Origin: VRUE01 sp963707965
GTDB lineage: Bacteria; Actinomycetota; Thermoleophilia; Solirubrobacterales; 70-9
NCBI GenBank assembly: GCA_963707965.1
Contig: CAVPRR010000003.1
Location: forward strand, 277,904-341,903
Reading direction: 5' to 3'
Length of the DNA: 64,000 nucleotides
In this document: positions 1-9,407 of the stretch, piece by piece
Layout: every line of letters starts with the position of its first letter
Numbering within the stretch: position 1 is the first letter of the stretch
Notes under the pieces: model-generated
The model's database searches: none
Seen by the model: only the letters and a program-made list of their open reading frames with translations
What the model was told of the DNA's origin: nothing
Translations under genes and position numbers: made by a program

Positions 1-1122
1 CAGCGTTACACCCAGGCGGCTCAGCCGAACTCCTCGGGCGAACTCGACGACAACAAGCACCAGAACGAGGGCACTTGCGTATAGGTACCTGTTTTCCCCG
101 GGTGTCCTGCCCTCTGTGAGCACAAGCCCTTGGAGAGTCCAGAGCGCCAGCAATATCGTGAGTGTCGACCACAATGTCACCGGTATTGGGCCTCGGCCGC
201 GAAGGCGTCGAGCCGCATAGACGACGAGCGCGACCTCGAAGGTGGCGAAGACCAGCGTTGCTGATGCCTGCTCTAGGCTGAGCCCCTGCAGGAAGAGTGA
301 GGTTGCGGGTCCTGCGCCGACGATCGACTCCCGGCCAAATAGCGATGTGGCCGCAGCGGCAAAGGAGTCAACAAAGTAGAAGGGAAGAATCGGGATGTTG
401 GAGAGTTCTGGCGAGCCTGCGGTCCCAAATTGAAGCGCCCAGATGCGCACGCCCAGATAGAGCCCAAGGGGAACGACGAACACATAGGAGCGACGAATCC
501 TGTTATTCCCGAGCAGGACGGCAACTGCCACGCCAGCTAGGAAGGCAAGCCCGGTCGAGAAAGAGGCCACCGAGAGACAGAGCAAGGCGCAGGCCGCAAC
601 ATCCCCCTTGCGATCCTCGCGTTCGACCGCAAGTAGCGCGCCCAGCCCGAACACGACCGTGTAGATGAGCTGCGCGCCGATCAGCGGCTGCAGGATGATG
701 CTGGTGGCCGTTCCGAGGAACAGCGGCATCATCGCGGGCGCCAAGGCGAGGATCGGCCCGATGCGCCGCCGGGAGAATGCATAGACGAGGCCGCTGCACG
801 CCAAGACTCCGACGACCTCCGCGAGCTTGAAGGGAAGGAAGGAAATTCCCCAAAGTGCAAGCAGGGCCTTAAAGAAGACCAGCGGAACGGTCGACAAGTG
901 TTGGTTCAGGGGGCGAAGCAGGTCGACGAAGGACCCCTTTTCGGCGAGGTCGATCCAGGCCCACTCGTCGCTGGCGAAGAGGGCTCCGCGCTCGAGCCAG
1001 AGGAGCAGAACAACGGCGGCTGCCATCGCTAAGATCAGCATCGCGAGACCTGCACGCTTTGAGTCGAGCCGGTCGAGTCGCTTGAGCGTTGCCCGCCAGC
1101 TGTTGCCCCCCGGGCCGTTCAT
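1..1122 (-). CDS. Integral membrane glycosyltransferase-like protein (partial, runs off left edge)
   Basis: Reading the minus strand from an ATG at 1122 gives 374 open codons to the window edge, so the C terminus is missing. The protein begins with a basic stretch (MNGPGGNSWRATLKRLDRLD) followed by a strongly hydrophobic segment, a loop with a 'SDEWAWIDL' motif, and then many membrane segments. This layout resembles dolichyl-phosphate-mannose-type membrane glycosyltransferases, where acidic residues in the first periplasmic loop are functional. It is a paralogue of the protein at 10612-12303: both have the acidic first loop, a 'LALAP' segment and an ALLAVERED/ALMALERDD stretch followed by KGD. 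Its start lies only 24 bp from the divergent gene at 1147, leaving almost no promoter space. Role in the adjacent polysaccharide locus is inferred; the exact donor or acceptor is unknown. Confidence 0.7.
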   Translation of the reverse strand, partial: MNGPGGNSWRATLKRLDRLDSKRAGLAMLILAMAAAVVLLLWLERGALFASDEWAWIDLAEKGSFVDLLRPLNQHLSTVPLVFFKALLALWGISFLPFKLAEVVGVLACSGLVYAFSRRRIGPILALAPAMMPLFLGTATSIILQPLIGAQLIYTVVFGLGALLAVEREDRKGDVAACALLCLSVASFSTGLAFLAGVAVAVLLGNNRIRRSYVFVVPLGLYLGVRIWALQFGTAGSPELSNIPILPFYFVDSFAAAATSLFGRESIVGAGPATSLFLQGLSLEQASATLVFATFEVALVVYAARRLRGRGPIPVTLWSTLTILLALWTLQGLVLTEGRTPGENRYLYASALVLVLVVVEFARGVRLSRLGVTL

Positions 1123-1146
1123 CGGCGGAGCAGTCTATCTACGCTT

Positions 1147-2255
1147 ATGTCGACAACGGTCCTCTTCAGCAATGTTCGCGCCGACCACCTGGTGCAGCGG
1201 CACCACTACGTGGCGCGCTGGAGGGCGGAGAGGGACAGGACGATCTGGCTGGACACGCTGGGGTCGAGGAACCCCCGGCTCGCCGATCTGCGCCGGATTG
1301 GGGGCGAGCGCGCCGGTCAGAGCCCCGAGGCGCTGCTCCCAGGTGTGGAGGTGGTGAAGCCGCGCTTCGTACCGCTGTTCGGGAAGCCGTTCTACGGATT
1401 GAATCGGCGGCTGCTGGAGAGGCAGTTCGACGATCTCGGCGTCGATCCGGCCGCGAGCACGGCCTGGGTCTATCTTCCCCATCCCGTCGTCGTCGACATT
1501 CTGCGACGGAACCGATGGGGCCGCGTCGTGTTCGACCTCTGCGATGACATAGACGACATGGAGGTCCATCCCGCGCTGCGCGAGGGTGAGACCAGCCTGC
1601 TGCGCAGCGCCGACGTGGTCTTCGCGACCGCCGAGGCGCTCGTCGACAAGGCGCGCCGGGTGCGGAGCGGCGAGGTCCACTACGTGCCGAACGGGGTCGA
1701 CGGTGCACGCTTCGGCGGCGGAATCGAGTCGCCCGGCAAGCTGCGCCGGATCCTCTACGTCGGTGCGATCTACGAGTGGCTCGACGAAGACCTGATCGCC
1801 GAGGTGGCCGAGCGGCCAGGCCCGATCTGGAATTCAGGATCGTCGGCCCGCTGCGGCGGCCCCTGCCGCGCCTGACCGGATGCGCGAACGTGTCGGTGCC
1901 AGGGCCGGTGGCAGCGGAGGACGTGCCAAAGGAGATCGCCGCAGCTCAGCTCTGCATGATCCCCTTCCGTCCCGGCCCGCTGACCGAAGCCACCGATCCG
2001 CTGAAGCTCTACGAGGCGTTGATCGCGGGTCGCCCGGTGCTTGCGACGGCGTTGCACCAGGGCGAGCGCTTCGCCCCGGCCGTTCGCCTCGAGGCGACGG
2101 CGGCCGGCTGGCTGGAAGCCATTGCGGATCTGGAGAGCGGTGCGTGGTCATTCGACGTCGATGCACTTCGCAGCCGCGTCGCCCGCGAGGAGGACTGGCG
2201 CGAGCGGTTCGCGCGCATGGATCGCGTCCTCGACGCCGAACCGGTCTCGGTATGA
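1147..2255 (+). CDS. Family 4-type glycosyltransferase (single-base frameshift near 1820)
   Basis: The first frame (from ATG 1147) encodes an N-terminal half with a Rossmann-like region, a 'FDLCDDIDDM' stretch and a 'YVPNGVDGARF' motif typical of the domain junction of GT-B enzymes. The C-terminal half, with the nucleotide-sugar-binding part (EFRIVGPL, then 'ATDPLKLYEALIAGRPVLAT'), is in another frame. Adding one base to the C run near 1819-1823 (GGCCCG) joins the two halves into about 369 residues, a normal length. The 3' end overlaps the epimerase start by ATGA (2252-2255), indicating translational coupling. It would transfer a sugar from a nucleotide donor to a lipid-linked glycan on the cytoplasmic side. 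Family assignment is good; specificity is unknown, and the break may be a sequencing error. Confidence 0.72.
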
Positions 2256-3340
2256 AGATCGGAATCGTCCTCGGGACACGTCCCGAGATCATCAAGCTCG
2301 CGCCGGTGATCGAGGAGATCGAGGCCCGTTCCCTGGATCGCTTCATCATCCACACCAACCAGCACTACGACTGGGAGATGGACGCTCAGTTCTTCGAAGA
2401 GCTGGAGCTGCCTCCCGCAGATCTGAACCTCGGTGTCGGTTCGGGCTCTCACGGGGCGCAGACCGGCAAGATGCTCACCGCCATCGAGGCGGCGATAGTC
2501 GAGCAGGAGCTGACGCACATGGTCGTCCAGGGGGACACAAACTCCGGTCTGGCTGGGGCGCTCGCTGGGGCCAAGCTGCTGCGCCGGGTCGCCCACGTCG
2601 AGGCGGGGCTGCGCAGCTACGACATGCGCATGCCGGAGGAGCTGAACCGGCGCTTGATAGACCACCTCTCCCACGACCTCTTCCCGCCGACCGAGACGGC
2701 CCACGCCGTTCTCACCGGTGAGTCGGTCCCGGGCCAGGTTCACGACCCGACCGGGAACACGGTCGTGGACGCGGTGCTGCGCTACTCCCCTCGCCGCGAC
2801 GTGCCAATCGGGGAGCGTGAGGCGATCGTCCTGCTGACCCTTCACCGGCCCGAGAACGTCGACCACGAGCCAACGTTGCGCGCGATCCTCGACGCCGTGG
2901 GCCAGGTCGCGGCGGACAACGATCTGGACGTGACGTTTCCGGCCCATCCGCGCACGCGCGGCCGGCTGGAGGAGTTCGGCATCGCCCTGCCACCACGGGT
3001 CGAGTTCGCGCCGCTCAAGTCGTTTCGGGACCTGCTGGCGCTGCAGGCGACCGCGCGCCTGGTGATGACGGACTCCGGTGGCCTTCAGGAGGAGTCCTGC
3101 GTCCTTGGCTCGCCGTGCGTCGTGCTGCGTACGCATACGGATCGTCCTGAGACGATTGAGGTGGGTGCCAGCCGGCTGGCGGGCGTCGAGCGCGATGGAA
3201 TCATCGCCGCGAGCGAGGCGATGCTTGCGGTGCGACGCGCCGACTGGGATCAGCCCTTCGGCGACGGCACCTCCAGCCGCGCGATCGTCGACCTGCTCCT
3301 CGCGTCCGGCACCGCGCCCGTTCTGAGCGCTTCGGACTGA
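2252..3340 (+). CDS. wecB: UDP-N-acetylglucosamine 2-epimerase (non-hydrolysing)
   Basis: A 362-residue cytosolic enzyme interconverting UDP-GlcNAc and UDP-ManNAc. Family motifs are in the right order: GTRPE at residues 8-12, QGDTNS at 93-98, HVEAGLRS at 115-122, PEELNR at 128-133, a 'LTLHRPENVD' segment mid-protein, and 'DSGGLQEE' followed by 'RTHTDRPET' near the C terminus. The start ATG at 2252 overlaps the stop of the preceding glycosyltransferase, so the two are probably cotranslated. UDP-ManNAc (or ManNAc uronic acid made from it elsewhere) would be a building block of the surface glycan made by this locus. Full-length with no obvious defect. Confidence 0.93.
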   Translation: MKIGIVLGTRPEIIKLAPVIEEIEARSLDRFIIHTNQHYDWEMDAQFFEELELPPADLNLGVGSGSHGAQTGKMLTAIEAAIVEQELTHMVVQGDTNSGLAGALAGAKLLRRVAHVEAGLRSYDMRMPEELNRRLIDHLSHDLFPPTETAHAVLTGESVPGQVHDPTGNTVVDAVLRYSPRRDVPIGEREAIVLLTLHRPENVDHEPTLRAILDAVGQVAADNDLDVTFPAHPRTRGRLEEFGIALPPRVEFAPLKSFRDLLALQATARLVMTDSGGLQEESCVLGSPCVVLRTHTDRPETIEVGASRLAGVERDGIIAASEAMLAVRRADWDQPFGDGTSSRAIVDLLLASGTAPVLSASD

Positions 3341-3364
3341 GCTCGACCGAATACCCTTGCTCGG

Positions 3365-4525
3365 ATGAGTGAGGGATCCAGCGCTCGCATCCACTCGATG
3401 GACGCTCTCCGAGCCTCCACGATGATGTTGCTGGTTCCTGTCCACGCCGCCAGCTTGCTCGCGATCAATGGCCATTCGGGTGGTTGGGCGACGGCGATCT
3501 ACTGGCTTGTCCACGTCTTCCGTCTACCCCTGTTCTTCGCGATGTCGGGGTTCTTCTTGGCACTGTTGCTCACCCGCAAGGGCCTCCACGAAACGGTTCG
3601 CAACCGCACGGTTCGCATCGTCGTTCCCCTGGTGCTGGGTCTGGCAGCCCTGGTGCCGCTGATGGTTCTGGTGGCTCGTCAGGCGGGCACGGCGCTCGCT
3701 CCGGGGGAAGCTGCCTCAGACTCGAGCATGTTCGCCTTCGAGCCGAACTTCCTCTGGTTCCTTTGGTATCTGCTGATCATCGACGGCGTGGCGATCGTCT
3801 CCCATCTGCTCGCACCGAACCTCCTGCAAACGATCGGGAGACGCTTCAGCAGCCTGATTTCCCGGCCTTTGGGGGGCGTCCTCCTGCTTGCCGTGCCCAC
3901 CACGCTCACCCTGTGGCCAGCCGTCACCTGGACGGTTGCGCCTCCGGGGGACTCGTTTGTGCCCGAGCTTCCCACCCTTCTGTATTACGTGCTCTTCTTC
4001 GGCCTCGGAGCGACCCTTTACACCCATCGCGAGCTCGTCGATTCTGCCAGCCGCCACGCCTGGCGATGGGCTGCCTGCGCGCTCTCGGCCACAGTTCCGG
4101 CGGCAGTCCTGTTCAGCGTTCACAACTCCAGTTCTTACAGCTCCCGGCCGGAGGTCCACTTTGCAGCGCTGTTGATCTACGCGATCGCCACCTGGACCAG
4201 CCTCATGGCTCTGGTCGGGTTGGCCGATCGGTACCTGAACCGGCCCCGGCCGGCCCTCCGCTACCTGGCCGACTCCTCATACTGGATCTACCTCTCGCAC
4301 CTGCCGGCGATGGTGCTGGTGATCGGCTTACTTGGGGCGACGACGCTGGGCGCCGGTCCCCAGTTCTTCCTGGCCACTGTCAGCGCTCTGGCGTTCTCGC
4401 TGGTCACCTATGCCCTCTTCGTCCGCTACACGGTGATTGGGCGCGTCCTCAACGGCCCTCGAACTCGGCCCCAGCGACGCTGGCGTCTGCGCTTCAGGAC
4501 AGCCCTACACGGCGCGTCAAGCTGA
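3365..4525 (+). CDS. Membrane-bound acyltransferase (acyltransferase 3 family, OpgC-like)
   Basis: A 386-residue protein with about ten hydrophobic segments. The N terminus carries the family signature 'SMDALRAS', then 'LVPVHAA' (the His of the R/H pair), and 'FRLPLFFAMSGFF', characteristic of acyltransferase 3 proteins. This family moves acyl groups (acetyl, succinyl and others) from the cytoplasm onto exported sugars. It follows the epimerase by 24 bp on the same strand and is probably in the same transcription unit, suggesting that it decorates the locus glycan. The 3' end overlaps the convergent GT2 gene by 9 bp. The substrate cannot be read from the sequence. Confidence 0.85.
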   Translation: MSEGSSARIHSMDALRASTMMLLVPVHAASLLAINGHSGGWATAIYWLVHVFRLPLFFAMSGFFLALLLTRKGLHETVRNRTVRIVVPLVLGLAALVPLMVLVARQAGTALAPGEAASDSSMFAFEPNFLWFLWYLLIIDGVAIVSHLLAPNLLQTIGRRFSSLISRPLGGVLLLAVPTTLTLWPAVTWTVAPPGDSFVPELPTLLYYVLFFGLGATLYTHRELVDSASRHAWRWAACALSATVPAAVLFSVHNSSSYSSRPEVHFAALLIYAIATWTSLMALVGLADRYLNRPRPALRYLADSSYWIYLSHLPAMVLVIGLLGATTLGAGPQFFLATVSALAFSLVTYALFVRYTVIGRVLNGPRTRPQRRWRLRFRTALHGASS

Positions 4526-5404
4526 GCGTCGGCTCGCGCCGAGCGCGGTTATCCCCAGGCTGACGGCTAGTTTGGCCCCGATCCCCGCGTAGACGGCGGC
4601 GTTGAGGAGCGGGGAGTGCTCCGGGGCGTCGAAGCGGCGGTAGAAGCGGCCCATGCCGCGATGAAAGGCAATCTCCTGCTTGGGCGCTCGCCGACCGTCG
4701 CTTGAGCCCCCCTTGACGTGAAGGGCGACCCCAGTCGGCTCGTAGAAGACCTTCCAGCCCGCCTGCCAGAAGCGCCGGCACCAGTCGAGGTCCTCCATGT
4801 AGAGCCAGTAGCCCTCGTCGAGCAGGCCGACGTCGCGGACGGCCTGCGCCCGGCAGAGCATGAAGGCGCCGTTCACAGCATCGACCTCTCCCGGCTCATC
4901 GTCATCGAGATGGGTCGCCCGGTACTGGCTGAGGGCCCCCGAGGCGTCGTCGGAGCGCCCGATCCCGGTGAAGTGGGCGAGCGCGCTTAGCGGCGTCGGA
5001 AAGGAGCGCTTGCAGGCGTGGTCGAGATCGCCCGACTCGGTCACCAGCTTGCAGCCAACCATTCCCATCCGCTCGTCGGAGCGCAGCCGGGCCAGGCCGG
5101 CGTCCAGCGTCCCGGCGTAGACCTCCGTGTCGGGGTTGAGCAGCAGCACCGCGTCGGCTTCGCTCGAGCGCAGCACCACGTTGTTGGCGGCGGAGAAGCC
5201 GATGTTCTCGCGGCGGATCAGCCGGACCGCCGTGAACTCGCTTTCGACCATGTCGGGGGTCCCGTCGGTGCTGCCGCTGTCGACGACCGTTACCCGCATC
5301 GTCCCGGTCGCCGGATGCTCCCCCAGCGAGCGCAGGCAGCGCCGCAAAAGCTCTTCGGCGCCGTGGCTGACGATGATGACCTCGAGGTCCAGCGGACTCG
5401 CCAT
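4517..5404 (-). CDS. GT2 family glycosyltransferase (rhamnosyltransferase-like)
   Basis: A 295-residue GT-A enzyme. It has the nucleotide-binding start 'LEVIIVSHGAEELLRRCL', the 'VVDSGSTDGTPD' motif near residues 40-50, 'GFSAANN', a 'LLNPDTE' DxD-type metal site near 95, and an acidic 'YMEDLDWC' acceptor/catalytic region followed by 'RRFWQAGWKVFY', the pattern of rhamnosyltransferase-like GT2 enzymes. It has no membrane helices except a weakly hydrophobic C terminus. It lies 11 bp downstream of the sugar transferase gene (5416-6915) on the same strand, so it likely adds a sugar to the lipid-linked primer that enzyme makes. Sugar specificity is not determinable. Confidence 0.88.
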   Translation of the reverse strand: MASPLDLEVIIVSHGAEELLRRCLRSLGEHPATGTMRVTVVDSGSTDGTPDMVESEFTAVRLIRRENIGFSAANNVVLRSSEADAVLLLNPDTEVYAGTLDAGLARLRSDERMGMVGCKLVTESGDLDHACKRSFPTPLSALAHFTGIGRSDDASGALSQYRATHLDDDEPGEVDAVNGAFMLCRAQAVRDVGLLDEGYWLYMEDLDWCRRFWQAGWKVFYEPTGVALHVKGGSSDGRRAPKQEIAFHRGMGRFYRRFDAPEHSPLLNAAVYAGIGAKLAVSLGITALGASRRSA

Positions 5405-5415
5405 CTCGCGCAGTC

Positions 5416-6915
5416 TCAGTAGGCGCCGTCGCCGCGGATGATCGCGCTCGGGGTCCTCAGCAGGATCGCCAGATCGCCGGTCACCGAGATGTTGTCGAGG
5501 TAGTCGCGCTCCATCGCCAGCCGCTCCTCGAAGGTCAGGTCTCCGCGGCCGTAGACCTGCATCGGCCCGGTGAGTCCCGGCTTGACGGCCAGCCGCACCC
5601 TCTGCCGCTCGTCATAGAGGGCCACGACCGCCTCCTCCTCGGGCCGTGGCCCGACCAGCGACATGTCGCCGATCATCACGTTGATCAGCTGCGGCAGCTC
5701 GTCGAGGCTGGCACGGCGAAGGAGGCGTCCGGCGCGCGTCACCCGCGGATCGTTGGCGATCTTGAACGCGGGCTCGTCCAGCTCCTTCAGGTCGATCAGC
5801 TCGCCGAGGCGCTCCTCGGCGTCAGCGACCATCGTGCGGAACTTCATCATCGTGAACGGATCGCCGTCCTTCCCGACGCGCCGCTGGCGGAAGAAGACCG
5901 GGCGGCCGGAGTCGATCAGGATCAGGACGGAGATCGCCAGCAGCAGCGGGGAGATCAGGGTGAGGAACGTCGCGGAGACGGTCAGGTCGAGGGCGCGCTT
6001 CATCGCCATGGTCGAGAGTGAGGGATCGGAGAAGCGGAAGTCGAGCACCGGCAGCTCGGCCAGCCGGTTCAGCTCGATCCCCGGCCCGAGCAGCCCGTAG
6101 TGCTGGGGCAGGAAGGTCAGCGCCAGTCCAGCCGCCTTGCACTCCTCGATGAGATCCTCCGCTGCGGCCTCGCTCAACTCCTGCTCGGTAACCACGACCC
6201 GCTCGATTTCATATTCCCGCGCCACCCGGGAGATGTCGCCGATCGTGCCCAGCCGAGGCAGCTCGGCGGGGCTTTTGTCGCCAGGCAATGAGAGGTAGCC
6301 GACCAGCCGAAGGCGCGTCTCGGGATGGGTGGCGACGCGTCGCGCCACCGTGACGACGGCGGCAGCCGAGCCGACCACGACTCCCGTCGCGACGCCGATC
6401 ACCCGGTGCCACACAAAGCGCAACACCGCGCGCACCACGAACATTCCGACGAATGCCCCCACCCCGACCATGATCGCGCTGGCGGAGGAGAGCTGGCCCG
6501 CGGGGCTCAGCGCCAGCAGACCGTCGAGAGCGATCGTGCCGAGGGCGCTCGCCGAGACCAGCGAGGGCAGCTCGTCCAGCGTGCTGTGGCGAATCCGGCG
6601 ATGGTCGTTGTCGTAGAGGCCGTGCAGCTTCACCACGAGGACCCAGACTGGGCTGAGTAGCGTGGCCCAGAAGAGGGTGGCGATGTCCGTCGCCGATGTC
6701 GCTGCCGTGGCCACCCACAGCGCGGCAATCACCGCCAGCCAGTCGCCGGTCGCGAGCAGGCGCCGCAGCAGGGCGCCGCGGCGACGCGAACCGGCTGGCC
6801 CAGCCAGGCCCAACCGGGCAGCGAGGTCGGTCCTCTGCGCCTGCTGGCCGGCCGCTGCCGGAGTGCGATCTTGGGGTTCTTGCTGTGCGACTGTCCTGGG
6901 GGCGTGTTGAGTCAT
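5416..6915 (-). CDS. Exopolysaccharide polyprenyl-phosphate sugar-1-phosphate transferase (WcaJ/ExoY type)
   Basis: A 499-residue priming enzyme. The N-terminal half has four or five membrane segments and a Rossmann-like CoA-binding-type region ('GVVVGSAAAVVTVARRV'). The C-terminal bacterial sugar transferase domain contains 'KRALDLTVSA', a membrane anchor, 'PVFFRQRRVGKDG', 'MMKFRTM', 'RRASLDELPQLINVM', 'SLVGPRPE' and 'KPGLTGPMQVYGR', all diagnostic. It transfers a sugar-1-phosphate to undecaprenyl phosphate on the inner membrane face, the committed step of glycan assembly. The start overlaps the stop of the O-antigen ligase gene by 4 bp (6912-6915), and a GT2 gene follows: a three-gene minus-strand operon. 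Confidence 0.93.
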   Translation of the reverse strand: MTQHAPRTVAQQEPQDRTPAAAGQQAQRTDLAARLGLAGPAGSRRRGALLRRLLATGDWLAVIAALWVATAATSATDIATLFWATLLSPVWVLVVKLHGLYDNDHRRIRHSTLDELPSLVSASALGTIALDGLLALSPAGQLSSASAIMVGVGAFVGMFVVRAVLRFVWHRVIGVATGVVVGSAAAVVTVARRVATHPETRLRLVGYLSLPGDKSPAELPRLGTIGDISRVAREYEIERVVVTEQELSEAAAEDLIEECKAAGLALTFLPQHYGLLGPGIELNRLAELPVLDFRFSDPSLSTMAMKRALDLTVSATFLTLISPLLLAISVLILIDSGRPVFFRQRRVGKDGDPFTMMKFRTMVADAEERLGELIDLKELDEPAFKIANDPRVTRAGRLLRRASLDELPQLINVMIGDMSLVGPRPEEEAVVALYDERQRVRLAVKPGLTGPMQVYGRGDLTFEERLAMERDYLDNISVTGDLAILLRTPSAIIRGDGAY

Positions 6916-8921
6916 TCGGCGCTCACCTGCAATCTCGGCTCACGCGGGTTCAATTCCCGCGCTCGCTCGAGGTCCGCCTCGGCACCCGCGGCGTCGCCGG
7001 CCTCTTCTCGCATCCCAGACCGCAGGTAATAGAGCTGCCAGTTGTGGTCCTCGCGGTCGATTGCCTGCGTCAGCCGCCTGACGGCCTCCGGGTAATCGCC
7101 CTGATACTCGGCGATGAGGCCAAGCTGTACGTATGGCGACGCCGCCCATGGCTCGATCGAGCGTGCGGTGTCTGCATGGCTGACGGCACTAGGGATGTTG
7201 TCGTCCGCCGCAGCCCTCTGGCTTGCCTTGATCTCGCGATCGACGAGCAATGGGCCAACCAGGGCGATGGCAACTATCCATGCCAACGCCAGCCCTGCCA
7301 GCGCCAGGCCATAGCGCCGCGTCTCCGGTGAGCGAGCGGCGCGGTGCTCGCCAGCCGCGAGCTGTTTGCACCTTGCTCCCACCAGGACGCCGGCGGCCAG
7401 TAAGAAGACCGCTGCGAGGCCGGCGAGCTCCCAGAACCAGTCGAAAGCTGCGCCCACTGCGAAGGCCAGAATCACCGCGAAGAGGACTGCGTTGCGCTCC
7501 CGCTCGGACCCGGACGCGAACCTCCAGGCCGAGAAACCCGACCACAACAGGGTGCCGGTCAGTGCCAGTACCACCAAGCCACCGACGATCCCGAGCTCGG
7601 CGAAGGCCTCCAGATAGAGGGAATGCGCGTCGTGGACCGCCAGGTCGATCGAGCGATGCTGCTCCCACGAGAACTCGTAGACACCCGCTCCGTTTCCCAG
7701 CACCGGCTTTTCTGCGAACGCGTCCACGGCGACGCGCCAGAAGTCGTGCCGCCCAGCGCCGGAGAGCTGGCCGAAATGCCGCTCCGGATTGCTGGGAAAG
7801 TAGAGATCCGGGCTTGAGAACTGCTTCCAGGCACGGCCACCGGCGACGATCGCCAGGCCGACTATCGCTGCGACGGCCACCAGCGCGACGCCGCGCAGTA
7901 CCAGCGGACTTCTCGACACCTTCAGCGCCTTCCCGGTCATGCGTCCCTCCCGGCGCTCGACGCGCCGCGACAGCGCAAACGCGAGCAGCGTGAGCGCCGT
8001 ACCGGCGAGGAGAATCAGCAGCACGGTGACACCCTGGTCGACAGCCGCCTGGCTGGCGAGATTGTCGGCCAGGTCCCGGCGGTCCTGCACTGCCAGGATG
8101 GCGGGCACCACGCCGACCAGTCCGGCGCCCAGCGTGACGAGCAGCCAGAGGCGGTCGCGGGACAGCGCAAGCAGGCATGTGGCGGCAATGACGAGCGCGA
8201 GCAGCCCGCCGCGCGAGTACGTGAAGTAGAGGGTGAGGAGAACCGCCGGCATCGCCGCCACCGATAGCCAGCGCAGGGCCTTCCAGCCAGCCTGGCGGCT
8301 CATCCACAGCAGCATCGCCACAGCCATCCCACAGACCGCTCCATTCGCGTTCCAGTAGCCGAGCGGGTAGCGGAGGCGCGGCCCCGTTCCAAGCGCGTTC
8401 CCGACCTCCAGCACATGCGGCAGGAGGCGGCTGAATAGGCCGAGGAGCGCGACCAGGGTCAGGGCAATTGCGATGCCTTCAGCGCAACGTTGGCGCCTTT
8501 CGGTGGTTTGCGCGATGAGGAACGCAGCAAGAAAGAAGCCGAGGTAGGCGAGAACGCGGTCAACCTCGATCACGCTCAGCTCAATCGACCCCGACCAGAA
8601 AGATGAGACCGCTGACAGCAGCGCCATACCGCCGATCAGGCCGGTCGCCCAGTAGAACGGCCGCGCCAGCGTCGCCGAAGACGCTGCGCCGACGACGATC
8701 AGGCCGACCACAACCAGCCATGCTGCGAGGCCCGCGATGTGCCGGGCGCTCACGTCGAATCCGCCTCCGGCCAGGGCAAGTCCGACGAGCAGCGCGACGG
8801 GGGCGAGTAGTGCCGCCGATTGCTTTAACCTTGCCCCCAATGCAAGGGATGCGTCATCACCCGGGCGGGCGATCGGGCCTGTCTGTCGTGGGGCTCCTAT
8901 CAGCGTTGGTTCTGCTGGCAC
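6912..8921 (-). CDS. O-antigen ligase/polymerase family membrane protein with C-terminal TPR repeats
   Basis: A 669-residue protein with about a dozen transmembrane segments and a large extracellular loop containing 'PERHFGQLSGAGRHDFW' and 'GNGAGVYEFSWEQH', the Wzy_C/WaaL-type signature region. The last ~110 residues form two to three tetratricopeptide repeats (for example 'GLIAEYQGDYPEAVRRLTQA'). Such enzymes polymerise or ligate lipid-linked oligosaccharides on the outer side of the membrane. It is first gene of the minus-strand operon with the sugar transferase and GT2. The ATG at 8921 overlaps the divergent gene's start by about 80 bp. A TTG at 8840 is an alternative start that would remove the overlap and only lose an unstructured leader. 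Confidence 0.85.
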   Translation of the reverse strand: MPAEPTLIGAPRQTGPIARPGDDASLALGARLKQSAALLAPVALLVGLALAGGGFDVSARHIAGLAAWLVVVGLIVVGAASSATLARPFYWATGLIGGMALLSAVSSFWSGSIELSVIEVDRVLAYLGFFLAAFLIAQTTERRQRCAEGIAIALTLVALLGLFSRLLPHVLEVGNALGTGPRLRYPLGYWNANGAVCGMAVAMLLWMSRQAGWKALRWLSVAAMPAVLLTLYFTYSRGGLLALVIAATCLLALSRDRLWLLVTLGAGLVGVVPAILAVQDRRDLADNLASQAAVDQGVTVLLILLAGTALTLLAFALSRRVERREGRMTGKALKVSRSPLVLRGVALVAVAAIVGLAIVAGGRAWKQFSSPDLYFPSNPERHFGQLSGAGRHDFWRVAVDAFAEKPVLGNGAGVYEFSWEQHRSIDLAVHDAHSLYLEAFAELGIVGGLVVLALTGTLLWSGFSAWRFASGSERERNAVLFAVILAFAVGAAFDWFWELAGLAAVFLLAAGVLVGARCKQLAAGEHRAARSPETRRYGLALAGLALAWIVAIALVGPLLVDREIKASQRAAADDNIPSAVSHADTARSIEPWAASPYVQLGLIAEYQGDYPEAVRRLTQAIDREDHNWQLYYLRSGMREEAGDAAGAEADLERARELNPREPRLQVSAE

Positions 8922-9403
8922 TGTCTTTGTGCGGAGGGGTCGCTAGGGCGGATTCGTCTGGAACTCAGTATTCGGATTTGCCACCCACCGTCACCGGCAG
9001 TAACTCCCCCGCGCAGCCTTCCGGCCACGAGAGCGCGGCGCGTTCCTCGCAGGCTAGCGGAGGAGCAGCCGCACCCGGTCGGGGCGGTTCTAAGGACTCG
9101 CACTCGTCTGGGGCCGGATCGTCGACGGATAGCGGTTCATCTTCATCGGGGGGCAAGGCGTCAAACAGCAACGGGGGCACCGGGCAGGGTAGCCGAGACA
9201 ATGGCACCGCCGGTGGATCCGGGAGTGATGCCAGCAGCCCTGCTGGGCTTCCCTCCACCGAGGGGGACAGCGGTTCCTCGCCGCTGGTGCCAATCCTCAT
9301 TGCGATCCTTGCTCTTGCCGCGGTTTCGATCGCCGTAGTGGTGATCAGGGCACGGCGTCAGCGCACGATGGGTGGTCACCCCGCTTCCCCAGAGGCGGGC
9401 TAG
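8840..9403 (+). CDS. Secreted, Ser/Gly-rich cell-surface protein with C-terminal membrane anchor
   Basis: About 187 residues. ATG 8840 or ATG 8849 begins a signal peptide (basic 'MRHHPGGR', hydrophobic 'VVGLLSALVLLALSL', cleavage after 'GGVARA'). A ~120-residue low-complexity region rich in Ser, Gly, Asn and Asp follows, then 'LPSTE', a 20-residue hydrophobic segment and a basic tail 'RARRQR'. LPSTE plus hydrophobic plus basic residues resembles an LPxTG-type sorting signal with a non-canonical last residue; it may equally be a plain membrane anchor. The gene overlaps the divergent ligase 5' end, so one of the two starts is probably wrong. The glycosidase gene follows 4 bp downstream. Function is unknown. 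Confidence 0.6.
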   Translation: MQGMRHHPGGRSGLSVVGLLSALVLLALSLCGGVARADSSGTQYSDLPPTVTGSNSPAQPSGHESAARSSQASGGAAAPGRGGSKDSHSSGAGSSTDSGSSSSGGKASNSNGGTGQGSRDNGTAGGSGSDASSPAGLPSTEGDSGSSPLVPILIAILALAAVSIAVVVIRARRQRTMGGHPASPEAG

Positions 9404-9407
9404 TTCC

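Noticed and set aside
2009..3514. 501-codon minus-strand frame opposite the epimerase
   Set aside because: No recognisable fold; the plus frame contains every epimerase motif.
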